A stretch of 64,000 bases of DNA from Ornithodoros turicata. Taxonomy: Eukaryota; Arthropoda; Arachnida; Ixodida; Argasidae. The translations under genes and the position numbers were made by a program. The notes under the pieces were generated by a model. The model made no database searches and was not told the origin of the DNA. It worked only from the letters and a program-made list of their open reading frames with translations. Location: assembly GCF_037126465.1 (NCBI RefSeq), contig NC_088206.1, forward strand, positions 34,044,573 through 34,108,572. The letters run 5' to 3'. Shown one piece after another: positions 55,176 to 64,000 of the stretch (its first letter is position 1; each line of letters opens with the position of its first letter).

Positions 55176-56355
55176 TCACGTGCAGTCACAATTACAACGT
55201 GGGCGTAGATCGCGTCGGCGTCGTCCACATTAGCTTGTCCGCGCAAAACTTTCTCATCCGTAGCATTGAGGAGGATCATCCCGCCAGTTTACAACCGCTA
55301 TCGATGGAAAGTGAGATAACTGACGGAGCTGGCAATCACTTCAACTTCTATCATGGAAAGGCGAATATCGACAGAACTTTGGTGGACGAATTTCATCGAC
55401 TGCGAAAGCACCGCACAATCACTATGCGGTCCGTGGAACAACCAGACAAACCCCACTCGTTGTCGATGCGTTGTGGTCGCGTAACCGTGCTTGCGAATTT
55501 TTAGTTTTGGTTTTGTGTTCTTCCTTTTCTTTTCTTCTCTTCCTTTCCTTTTCTTCCCCGTTTCTCTTTTTTCTCCTCCTTTCATTTCTTTCCTTTTCTT
55601 CCCACTCGTTGACACACGTAGCTCCGAATGGACGCTCCGTACGGCTCCACGCACAAGAAATTACACACGACGAGGTGTCCTCTCCAAGACATCACTCCTA
55701 TGTCTCTCCAGGACGTCCATCAAGAGGGAGAGACCGATACAAGTCTTCGGCTTCAGGTGCCGCTGTGGGGCGCGTTGCATTGGCAAGGGCAACCGACCGG
55801 CCGGAACTGCCATTTACCTACGTGCCTGAGTATCCCTTGTGACGTCCTTGGAGAAATTTGTGCCATGCATCTTCCCACAACGCTTGTGGTGGCAGTGTGC
55901 TAACTCCTCGCCTCGCGCGGAGCAGGAACGCGTCCGCCACTTTATCGTGTGCGTACTCGCAGCTTACCGCAGGCACCAGCTTCTTGTATTCGGATACTTC
56001 AACGTGCACGTTTCAATGGCCAAGACACCACCTTCCCAAGTTCGTATGTCCAAACACCTGGACCTTCCGTTGTGCACCGACACTAGACGTGGCTGATAGA
56101 TAGACTTGGTGTTCCAGAACGGCCCCCTCATTCAGGACGCCATTCACCTTCACCCACGCCATTCACGCCATTCACGCCATTGACCCCACAAATCAATATT
56201 GTCTTCAAGCTTTCATCCGGCCTCATTTCACAACACGTGCAGCTGAAGCTTGAATTTCGCGCTACGCGAGCCATACCTGTCCTGTCATTTTATTTTATTT
56301 CATTTTATTATTTTGTGAATGAATGACGCTACGGATATTCGTGATACAGGTGTTA
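55176..56355. other. Spacer with remnant of an endonuclease-like domain
   Basis: The plus-strand frame 55839-56096 contains LLVFGYFNVHVS and LPLCTDTRRG, then after a stop IDLVFQNGP. This order resembles the GDFN and TTRGGTCIDLVF motifs of APE-type endonucleases of retroelements or Helitron passengers. The rest is broken. Upstream (55176-55840) are open frames without a recognised domain and a CT-rich tract. A (CATTCACGC)n-like short repeat lies at 56145-56180. Confidence 0.4.
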
Positions 56356-56359
56356 GAAT

Positions 56360-56510
56360 TGTGGCGGCCACCTACCGTAAAAGAAGACGGACAGCATGCC
56401 CTTTTCACGCACACGATCTCGATCATCATTCTCGCTCGCTCATTCCAGGAATAAACTGTCGCCCCATCGGACCTCTGTCCCAGTGTGGTTGCTCCTTACT
56501 AGCTCCCACA
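56360..56510 (+). repeat. 5' LTR of the CsRn1-like element
   Basis: TGTGGCGG to CTCCCACA, 151 bp; contains AATAAA near 56451. I see no difference from the 3' LTR. Confidence 0.95.
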
Positions 56511-56513
56511 TAT

Positions 56514-56528
56514 TTGGTGACCCGGACG
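56514..56528 (+). promoter_or_regulatory. Primer-binding site of the CsRn1-like element
   Basis: TTGGTGACCCGGACG lies three bases after the LTR. CsRn1-type elements are reported to use tRNA-Trp; this sequence is compatible with that, from memory only. Confidence 0.65.
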
Positions 56529-56559
56529 TTTCGCTCCTTCCTGCAACCAAGATTAAGCC

Positions 56560-57535
56560 ATGGACCAACACCAAGGCGATCACAATCCGCCCACTGGTTC
56601 TGCCCAGGTCAACTTTATCGACATCAAACTGCCAAGCTTTTGGCACAACGACCCAGCCCTCTGGTTTGTCCTGGCCGAGGCCGAATTCACCAAGCGACAC
56701 ATCACCAGCCAGCACACGAAGTACTACGCCGCCCTTACTGCTTTGTCTGCCTCAGTCATGGCGGAGGTCCGGGACATCGTGACGAACCCTCCTTCCGACA
56801 ACCCTTATGATACTCTGAAGCAGCAAATTATCAAACACTTGTCCGAGTCCCAGCAACAACGTCTGCGGCAACTGCTCACTACCTCACTGCTCATTAGGTG
56901 ATCGTAAGCCGACCCAATTTCTGAGGCGGATGTATCAGCTACTCGGAGACGAGTCCTCAGCGCTAGACGAGTCGATTTTGCGAGAACTGTTTCTCCAGCG
57001 ACTTCCTCACACCGTCCAGATGATTCTCTCAGCCTCTCCCACTGTTCCCCTTCGCGAGTTGTCAGAGCTCGCGGACCGGATTATGGAAGCGACACCGCCT
57101 TTCGGAGCCTCCCACACAATTGCTGCTTTGCAGCCTTCCGCACGAGCGCCCTGCACAGCAGGACCTGTGCAACCTGCTGCAACTACTGCAACCTGCTGTA
57201 ATTGCGACTCGCTCCGCGAAGAGGTTCGCCAGCTCTCCTCCGCGCTGTCCCGCTTATCTATACCCAGCTCCGCCCCAGATTCAGCCCCTTCCCATCGGCT
57301 AGAAGACGAAATCGCAGTACTCAAGACGCAGTTAGCGGCAATCTCCGCTCGCCCCAGGTCTCCAAGTCCTCGACGTTCATTCCGTCCGCGTTCCCGTTTC
57401 TCACCCAGCCGTCGTTTCTCGCCCAGGCGCACGCCACATTTCCAGCTCTGCTGGTATCATGAGCGTTTCGGCAAAGCAGCGACTAAGTGCCTGGAACCCT
57501 GCATCTTCCAGGAAAACACCAGCCCTGGCAACTAG
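56560..57535 (+). pseudogene. CsRn1-like gag, broken by a 4-bp insertion
   Basis: The ATG at 56560 starts the frame. FIDIKLPSFWHNDPALWFV is typical of the CsRn1 Gag N-terminus. The frame breaks at about 56893-56896 (extra ATTA) and continues as 56930-57535 with [20 protein letters not shown]. An Arg/Ser-rich region leads to [18 protein letters not shown], a C-x3-H-x9-C-x3-C box rather than CCHC. That pattern is characteristic of CsRn1 Gag. Gag forms the particle; this copy cannot make it whole. Confidence 0.85.
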
Positions 57536-59444
57536 GCGCGACCGCTGTTGCCGGTCCTCACCACGGTCGCCTCTTCTTTATCACCGATCATCCCTCGAAA
57601 ATTCGATTTCCGCGCTCAGTGTCATCCCCGCCTCATCCATTGACCGCCGCCGCATTTACACCGGTCCTTCTCTACAAGCCGCCAACAAGAGCCCCATCAA
57701 GACGTACGGACAACGTTCGCTCACTCTCGACTTTGGCTTGCGGAGAACGTTCCGCTGGATTTTCTTCGTGGCCGACGTCGCGCATCCCATTTTAGGCGCC
57801 GATTTCCTCTCCCATTTCCATCTTGTAGTCAACATGCGTCATCGCTCTCTTACTGATGCAAACACCAAGCTCTGCGTGTCTGGTATGGCAACCCGCATCC
57901 CACCATCTTCTTTGCACCTGCTGCGCGCATCTTCTGTGTCCCCTTACGCCGCGATACTCGAAGACTTTCCCGACTTGACTTCACCATCTAACTATTTGCG
58001 GCCGGTCAAGCATAGCATCACTCATCATATCGAATCAACTGGCCCGCCCGTCTTCGAGCGCCCTCGCCGCCTTGCGCCAGAAAAACTCGAGATTGCACGA
58101 AATTAATTTCAACACATGCTTGAGCTCGGCATCGTGCGACCCTCGTCAAGCAGTTGGGCATCTGCCCTACACATGGTGCCCAAGCGTACCGGGGACTGGC
58201 GCCCTTGCGGCGACTAGCGCGCGCTGAATCGGGTCACAATCCCCGATCGCTATCCTATACCGCACATACATGACTTTGCTGTTTCCCTCCATGGCTCTAC
58301 AACATTCTCGAAAATTGACTTGGTGAAAGCATATCATCAAATCCCCATGCATCCCGACAGCATTGCAAAGACGGCAATAGCAACCCCTTTCGGGCTCTTT
58401 GAATATCTAAGAATGCCGTTCGGCCTCCGCAACGCAGCACAGTCGTTCCAGCGTTTCGTCGATGAGGTTCTGCGTGGTCTCCCGTACTGCTTTGCCTACA
58501 TCGACGATATTCTTGTCGCTAGCCCATCGCCTGAACCTCACCGCGACCATCTCCGCGAACTATTTTCCCGGCTCCAGGAATACGGCCTCATTATTAATCC
58601 ATCAAAGTGCCTTTTTGGCGTCAAGGAGCTGGAGTTTCTCGGCCACCTCGTCACTGAAGACTGCATCCGACCATTGCCCACTAAGGTCCAAGCCGTGCGT
58701 GATTTTCCGCTCCCTCCAACGATCAAGAAATTGCGGGAATTACTTGGAATGGTAAACTTTTACCGCCGCTTCATCCCGAACTGCGCCACTATCGTGCGAC
58801 CCCTCAACGAGCTCCTTTCAGCCAAGACCCCACGAAATGCACACCTTTCTTGGTCTGGCGTCTCCCTGGCCGCATTCGAGCAACTGAAGGTTTCCCTCGC
58901 AGACACGGCCCTCCTTGCCCACCCACTCAAGGATGCCCCTACAAACCTTCTCGTTGACGCTTCTAACGTTGGCGTTGGAGCCGTTCTCCAACAGAAGATT
59001 GATGGCGTATGGACCCCGTTGGCCTTCTTCTCTAAACCTCTACGACCTGCAGTGCAGAAATACAGCACATTTGGCCGGGAGCTACTTGCGATCTACCTGG
59101 CCATTCGGCATTTCCGTTATTTCCTCGAAGGTCGACAATTTCACGTTCTCACGGACCATAAACCCCTTACCTACGCTATTCACGCCAAGCGATCCACTCT
59201 AACGCCTCGAGAGGTCCGGCACCTGGCTTTCGTGTCCGAGTTCACTACCGATCTTCGCCACATCAGCGGTTCCGACAACGCCGTCGCCGACGCTTTATCC
59301 CGCGCTCCTACCTGTTCGGCCGTCACACTCCCAGCGCCATGGCCTCTGCCCAAATTCGCGATCCTGAACTCGACCAGCTCCGTTTCTCGTCTGCGTCTTT
59401 GGAGTTCCAGGACGTGCACATCCCTAACGCAGATGTTACCTTAG
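57487..59444 (+). pseudogene. CsRn1-like pol, protease-RT-RNase H part, broken
   Basis: The protease start GRLFFITDHPSKIRF (57565-57610) is followed by a small deletion that removes the catalytic Asp-Thr-Gly segment and changes frame. The frame then resumes with SVIPAS and ILGADFLSHF. RT: in-frame stops at about 58104 and 58216; palm YIDDILVAS at 58498-58524; RNase H from [14 protein letters not shown] (58950) to [17 protein letters not shown] (59259-59310). The frame runs out after 59310; integrase continues in another frame. Confidence 0.88.
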
Positions 59445-60580
59445 CCTGCGATGTCTCAACGGGTTCTCCTCGTCCTTTCGTCCCAGAAGCTTTCCGACAC
59501 CAAATTTTCAAAGCTCTTCATGCCACGTCGCACCCAGGAGTTCGAGCTACACAACGTCTCGTGTGCGAACGATACGTCTGGCCAAACATGCGCTCGGACG
59601 TTCGCCGTTGGACGCGTTCGTGCCTCGACTGCCAGCGCTCCAAGATCAGCCGTCACATCATTGCTCCAACTCGACCTTTTCCTCCTCCCGCGTCCCGTTT
59701 CGAGCACGTACACATGGACCTCGTCGGACCCCTGCCTCCATCTCGTGGGTTGCGCTTCCTGTTTACATGCGTCGACCGTTTTACTCGTTGGTCCGAAGCT
59801 CACCCTATACCTGACGCCACAGCCGAAACCATATCACGCGCATTCCTGTCTGTCTGGGTCTCACGTTTCGGAGTCCCAGCCTCCATCACGACAAACAGAG
59901 GCCGCCAATTTGAGTCGAAGCTGTTTGACGACCTCCTCAAACTTCTTGGCATCAAGCGACACCGAACTACGGCTTACCACCCCTCCAGCAATGGCTTAGT
60001 CGAGCGCCTGCACCGCCAGGTCAAGGTTTCCCTTCGTGCTCAATCCGACCCCGCTCTCTGGGCTGATCACATGCCCCTCGCGTTACTCGGGCTGCGTACT
60101 GCTCTCAAGACGGACCTTTATTGTTGCCCGGCTGAGCTTGTTTATGGCACAACCATCCGCGTGCCCGGAGAATTCTTCGCTGCATCACCACAACCTACTG
60201 CTACCGACTCGTACCTTGCCCAGCTCCGAACCACCTTCCAGAATCTCCGCTACACCCCTTCACGACTGTCTTCAGCCCACCCCCCGTTCATCCTCAAGGA
60301 CATCTTCCTTACAACTCACGTCTTCATCCGCAATGACGCCGTACACTCCTCGCTCCTCCCACCCTACCTCGGCACGTACCAAGTACTCAGTCGTTCCGAG
60401 AAGTTTTTCACGCTGAACATCGCCGGACGAGAAGACGTAGTCTCCATCGACAGGCTTAAGCCTGCCTACATTGACCAGCATGACACCCTCATCCACCATC
60501 TCCCATGGCCTACAACACCCAACACCGCGCCGCCTCAACGGTCCCGCAAGGTCCACTGGGCTACCCCGCTCACTTCGTGA
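59339..60580 (+). pseudogene. CsRn1-like integrase, catalytic residue changed
   Basis: A 413-codon open frame. The HHCC finger ([12 protein letters not shown] and CLDCQ) is at about 59520-59636. Core: [12 protein letters not shown] (first Asp, about 59714); [11 protein letters not shown] at 59887-59919, where the second catalytic acidic position is Asn; and LVERLHRQ with Glu at about 60002. There is a C-terminal GTYQVLSR region. With Asn in the triad the enzyme should be inactive. The frame is otherwise uninterrupted, which suggests the copy is young. Confidence 0.85.
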
Positions 60581-60593
60581 CCGTTATTTCTCT

Positions 60594-60608
60594 GGGCGGG
60601 GGAGTACC
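60594..60608 (+). promoter_or_regulatory. Polypurine tract of the CsRn1-like element
   Basis: GGGCGGGGGAGTACC directly precedes the 3' LTR. Confidence 0.75.
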
Positions 60609-60759
60609 TGTGGCGGCCACCTACCGTAAAAGAAGACGGACAGCATGCCCTTTTCACGCACACGATCTCGATCATCATTCTCGCTCGCTCATTCCAGGAA
60701 TAAACTGTCGCCCCATCGGACCTCTGTCCCAGTGTGGTTGCTCCTTACTAGCTCCCACA
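60609..60759 (+). repeat. 3' LTR of the CsRn1-like element
   Basis: Identical by eye to 56360-56510; followed by GAAT. Confidence 0.95.
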
Positions 60760-60763
60760 GAAT

Positions 60764-61205
60764 CTTCCACACAGATACTCTTTCCTGGGCTGCCTGTGAG
60801 CCAGGTTTCTTTTTCTTTTTTGTGTCTTTTTCATTTATTTATTTATTTCTCTTTTTGTTTTATTTCCTTTTTTATTTATTTATTTGTGTTTTACTTGTCT
60901 ATCTTTATTTATCCTCAACGAAATGAGTAAGAGATGCACTAATTTTGGTAAATAGTATTTATTGATATTGTGCAAAATCTATGGAATCAGACCGCGGTCC
61001 CGTTGACATCGCTCCATTATATATTTCGAGAAAATTTTGACTTTATTTCTCTCAGAAAATATGTTGTGCCGAAACAGGTACGAAACCATCTTGAAGTGAC
61101 GTGGTCGGTGTCCCGTAACTGCTCATCTACGAAGAACACTGCAGGCGTTTTGCAAGCTGCAAAATATGGACCAGTAGTGAATAGATTAACTCTACAGCCA
61201 GGAAA
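60764..61205. other. Spacer with T-rich repeats; no gene seen
   Basis: TTTA/TTTC-rich low complexity occupies 60788-60890. The plus-strand frame 60970-61227 has no recognised domain. Confidence 0.4.
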
Positions 61206-61361
61206 TGACGTCATCAAGGACGTATGACGTCACTCCAGGCCGCAGCCGCTCCGCCCTCATATCAGTGAGGTCAGTGGATAAGATAGTTAATCAGTGACGT
61301 CACATAGTTAATCTTAGTGATATGATATCAATGATAAGATTAAGTAACAATAATGACGTCA
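61206..61361. promoter_or_regulatory. Cluster of four palindromic CRE sites
   Basis: TGACGTCA occurs at 61206, 61225, 61295 and 61354, four times in 156 bp. The cluster lies about 350 bp upstream of the ORF at 61717. By chance this 8-mer is expected about once per 65 kb. Regulation by CREB/ATF-type factors is inferred. Confidence 0.5.
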
Positions 61362-61365
61362 TGGT

Positions 61366-61439
61366 GAAACACACTAGGAATCGAACTTGGGTCCTTTAGG
61401 TTGTCAGACGAGCGTCTTAAGCCACTGGGCCACAGGCTC
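61366..61439 (-). repeat. tRNA-like sequence (SINE head or tRNA pseudogene)
   Basis: On the minus strand: GAGCCTGTGGCCCAGTGGCT (A box) and AAGTTCGATTCCTAG (B box) at tRNA spacing. The acceptor ends do not pair well, so I do not call a functional tRNA. Confidence 0.5.
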
Positions 61440-61716
61440 TACATGTTTACTTGCGTCGCTAATCAGGATAGAACTGTGTGGGGTGGAGAGGTTGTTTGAT
61501 TTCTTTTACGCCAGGTGGCGTCATGGGGAGTTGAGTTCGTTCATCTAGAGATGGCAGCACTTCCAGCAAATTTACCGCCGTTCAACAGATGGCGCTACCT
61601 GCGCCCCCAAATTTTATCTGACATTTTAAACAGATGGCGAATTCACTTTTGCCTCAACAGATGAACCTATGACGAATTAAAAAAATTCCCGCCATTAGTT
61701 CATTAGACTCCTCACG

Positions 61717-61977
61717 ATGATTTCGTTCAAAAAAAAAATTACGAAGCACTTCTACGTCAGTTTCCTGTCAAACGGCTCGAGTGATGTATTTCTTAGTAAC
61801 ACAAGGAGCAAGTTTAGAATGAAACTCGCTCACTCAGTGCAATTAGATCGAAAGTGGCAGGTTGCTCTGACTGAGATGAATATTCCATTTGCAATTAACA
61901 ATAACACGAGGAGAGCCCCTCCTCGTTACTGTAAGCATGAGAGAGCAAGCAAAATGTGGGAGAAAACATTATTGTAA
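61717..61977 (+). CDS. Short ORF resembling the N-terminus of a transposon/virus-associated protein family
   Basis: 86 residues from the ATG at 61717. HFYVSFLSNGSSDVFLSNT, then FRMKLAHSVQLDRKWQVALT and EMNIPF, match a pattern I recall from repeated hypothetical proteins in many animal genomes (F-V-L-SN-S, NT-S-F, L-L-W-VAL-E-P). These are often found near Polinton/Maverick-like or adintovirus-like genes. The family members are longer, so this copy is probably truncated or has further exons. Upstream, CAGATGGCG-type motifs recur (61592, 61631). The recollection is not verified; the neighbours give no further support. Confidence 0.45.
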   Translation: MISFKKKITKHFYVSFLSNGSSDVFLSNTRSKFRMKLAHSVQLDRKWQVALTEMNIPFAINNNTRRAPPRYCKHERASKMWEKTLL

Positions 61978-62325
61978 ATTTTTCTCCATCCCTAACGAAA
62001 CAGTAAAAAATAACGAGTATAAAAAAAGAACAAATTCATTCGCTTTTTCATGACTTATTTTTATTATAACAGTTAGATCACAGTTATCTTTCAAGTCTAT
62101 AGTCATTTCAAAGAATGAGCAAAGCATAGTGCTACTCTAGTTTACAAAACAGTTGAGCTTCGTTGACATTTGGATTTTTATACTCTAATTCACTGTGTTA
62201 TGCAAAGTAAGTAACGGACATATTGTAAGACAATTACACACATGTCTCGCTGTAGGGATAAATATTCCTTCTATTGACGTTACATGACACAGTCAACCTA
62301 ACACAGCATCGAATCGACATTTAAA

Positions 62326-62655
62326 TTAAGTCGATCCACATACCGTGTGAGGACGACGATGAGGCAATGTTGATTTTGTGTTGGTGATATCCAAAGCGAA
62401 CAGAAAGTCCAACAGATCACTGGTCTCTTTGCGGAGATTTTCCGTCATCACACTCAAGTCATCACACTCAAGTCTTAACTGATGAAGTTGTAGGACAACT
62501 TTCCCGTTGCATGAGAGAGTCTTAGAAAGGCTGTCTCGCTCCGATGAGGAGCAAAGTCGCTCTACACATGATGCCGACGAGCCGCTGAAGTTTCTACAGT
62601 GAGCCAGACGGTATGGGGAAGTGACGGAGACAATCATGAACCGTTCGTACTGCAT
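62326..62655 (-). CDS. Unrecognised ORF, coiled-coil-like C-terminal half
   Basis: 109 codons. The segment LQLHQLRLECDDLSVMTENL has heptad-like hydrophobic spacing. An 11-bp direct repeat CATCACACTCA at 62447-62468 lies inside. No family recognised; it could be chance. Confidence 0.25.
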   Translation of the reverse strand: MQYERFMIVSVTSPYRLAHCRNFSGSSASCVERLCSSSERDSLSKTLSCNGKVVLQLHQLRLECDDLSVMTENLRKETSDLLDFLFALDITNTKSTLPHRRPHTVCGST

Positions 62656-63460
62656 TTCCGTGAATGCTACAATGAACTCGCATACAGCAGCCTCAGATGA
62701 TTACGCTCGAAGACGACAGAGTCCACTCGTATATCAACTGTCTGACCTGGCTTCTGTAGCATGGAGTTGAAGACTGCTGGATGCTATGAACATTGAGTAA
62801 AGCTCAGTCTCACCAGAGAGGGGCGCGCAGTGACGGCGAAAACATACGGATTTGACAGGCAGACCACATGACTGCCCCCCCTCTCTGGATTCGACGCTGT
62901 GCTAGGAGTTCTGTTGAATGTTTCAGCCATCTTTATGTCAAGGTTTTCTTTCCCATACTTTTATTGACAACTTCCACGTGACAACAGCGTGCCTTGTAGA
63001 CGTCATAGACACTAATCACCTCTTTCCGCAAACTCATCGCTAGCCTAATCTCACTTCGTTCCGCTTGACAACTTTTGCGCATTCGACATCGTGTTACATC
63101 TTTTCCTTCCACGTGACCGCTTCATGCATATGGCTTCGTGTTACATCGTTGCAGTCAACATCCTCGTTATTCACGGTCCGCAAACTCTTCGTTAACCTTT
63201 TTTTTTCTTTTTTCCTTTGCAAAGTAGAGCGTGGGTAGCACTTTCGAAATCTGCTTTCGCAAAGGAAGAGGTCCACCGTCGTCTGCTTTTCATCACTTTT
63301 CCGAAGAGAGGCGAGCATGGAATGATAGCGACACATGTTAAGAACTGAAACAAAAAAACAAGTTGAAACGAAATAGTAATGTCTTCAAAGAGTGCTTGAT
63401 TATTATGTACATATTTCTACTCACTTAAAAACAAAATAAAATAAACTAGTGATTCTCCGA
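62656..63460. other. Unique-looking region; no supported gene
   Basis: Apart from a short minus frame (63336-63094) without recognisable domain, I see no coding or repeat signature. Confidence 0.35.
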
Positions 63461-63935
63461 TTAAATCTTTTTATTGAGATACTTTAACAACAATATAACA
63501 GCCCTCTTCGACAGCGTAATTCCATATCCAGAATGATGTTGGCCATGTGTTCGACCGAGTGTGTATACATTTTGTGGGCAGCGGTGAACTTTTAGCTCCC
63601 GATCCTCACACAAACAACATACTTCTACACATTCCTGATCGTAAAAGCTATGACTAACATTCACCAATCTCAAGCACATCTGTAGCTGTTGTGTTTCATT
63701 GTGTGTGAGAGTAACTCCATAGCGTGTTGGAAGACCAGTCTTGTCCCAAAGTCGTAACGCCAGCAGTGAATGCATTAGGAGGACACGTATGGGCATAAAC
63801 GTATTCTTCCAGCTCAACTTCTTTGCTACAGTTACCTTGTCGAAGTGAAGATGATGACTTCGTTAACTCAAAAGTTACTATGACGAGAAAGAATATGTGA
63901 CACAGAAGACAAAATAGAAAACACACCCTATCCAT
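63461..63935 (-). pseudogene. Possible small secreted Cys-rich protein, two overlapping frames
   Basis: The minus-strand frame 63935-63696 starts MDRVCFLFCLLCHIFFLVIV, a convincing signal peptide, followed by GNCSKEVELEEYVYAHTCPP and then a stop. The overlapping frame 63817-63461 continues with CLRLVNVSHSFYDQECVEVC, CLCEDRELKVHRCPQN and a Leu-rich end. AATAAA lies at the extreme 3' end (complement of TTTATT at 63470). Together they look like one secreted Cys-rich protein broken by a frameshift, or two exons. Ticks have many such salivary families, but I cannot assign one. Confidence 0.35.
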
Positions 63936-64000
63936 TTCGCTCTTTTATGATGAAGTGAGAAAGTCTTAGTATTGAGGATGAATTTATTTCTTATTGACGA

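Larger units (their letters stand above)
56360..60759 (+). mobile_element. CsRn1-like Ty3/Gypsy LTR retrotransposon, defective copy (4,400 bp)
   Basis: 151-bp LTRs at 56360-56510 and 60609-60759 are identical as far as I can see by eye. GAAT is duplicated on both sides (56356-56359, 60760-60763). Gag with an unusual Cys/His box, protease remnant, RT, RNase H and integrase follow in Ty3/Gypsy order. Breaks: a 4-bp insertion in gag, loss of the protease active-site segment, two stops in RT, a frame change before integrase, and Asn at the position of a catalytic Asp. The short genome and gag Cys/His pattern fit the CsRn1 clade. Confidence 0.93.

Overview
The window is repeat-dominated arthropod nuclear DNA, most likely from an ixodid tick. 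That inference rests on the mix of tRNA-derived SINEs, CsRn1-like and other Ty3/Gypsy retrotransposons, RNase H-bearing non-LTR retrotransposons, TTAA-targeted DNA transposons and AT-rich MITEs. I see no intact host housekeeping gene, no rRNA and no CRISPR array. Nearly every long reading frame belongs to a mobile element.

Layout. (1) Positions 1-27465 are built around a large inverted repeat. The left arm is 1-3906 and runs off the window edge. The right arm, 13433-27465, is the reverse complement of the left arm but is split by two later insertions: a 3,865-bp TTAA/THAP transposon (14371-18235) and a 6.2-kb Ty3/Gypsy element on the minus strand (19335-25535). Both insertions have clean target duplications, and the empty sites survive in the left arm. 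The arms consist of diverged tandem units of about 770-860 bp rich in TGACGTCA (CRE) sites, CCAAT boxes and p53-like or CTCF-like motifs, so they look like reiterated promoter-type DNA rather than genes. The spacer (3907-13432) holds two CACT-ended DNA elements, a SINE and non-LTR fragments. (2) Positions 27466-47482 hold more diverged arm units and three non-LTR copies: A at 28.9-31.8 kb, B at 32.8-36.7 kb (split by another TTAA transposon) and C at 39.8-45.0 kb. They also hold a Tc1/mariner-like element with 190-200-bp inverted termini and several MITEs. (3) Positions 47483-55175 hold a small LTR element that has lost gag-pol but keeps one accessory ORF, followed by a fourth non-LTR copy (D). 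(4) Positions 56360-60759 hold a CsRn1-like Ty3/Gypsy copy with identical LTRs and multiply broken proteins. (5) Positions 60764-64000 look least repetitive. They contain a cluster of four CREs, a tRNA-like SINE, a short ORF of a transposon/virus-associated type and an apparently frameshifted small secreted-protein-like ORF.

The most novel signal is a conserved third ORF downstream of pol in the minus-strand Ty3/Gypsy element at 19630-20166. It starts directly behind a strong splice-acceptor-like sequence and encodes a protein with a C2H2 finger. The same protein, clearly diverged, is the only product left in the gag-pol-less element at 47483-49866. The autonomous element also carries a textbook -1 frameshift heptamer (GGGAAAC) exactly at the gag/pol junction. 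A second new signal is a 3'-terminal stem-loop with a compensatory base-pair change shared by non-LTR copies B, C and D, all of which end in a C-rich tail rather than poly(A).
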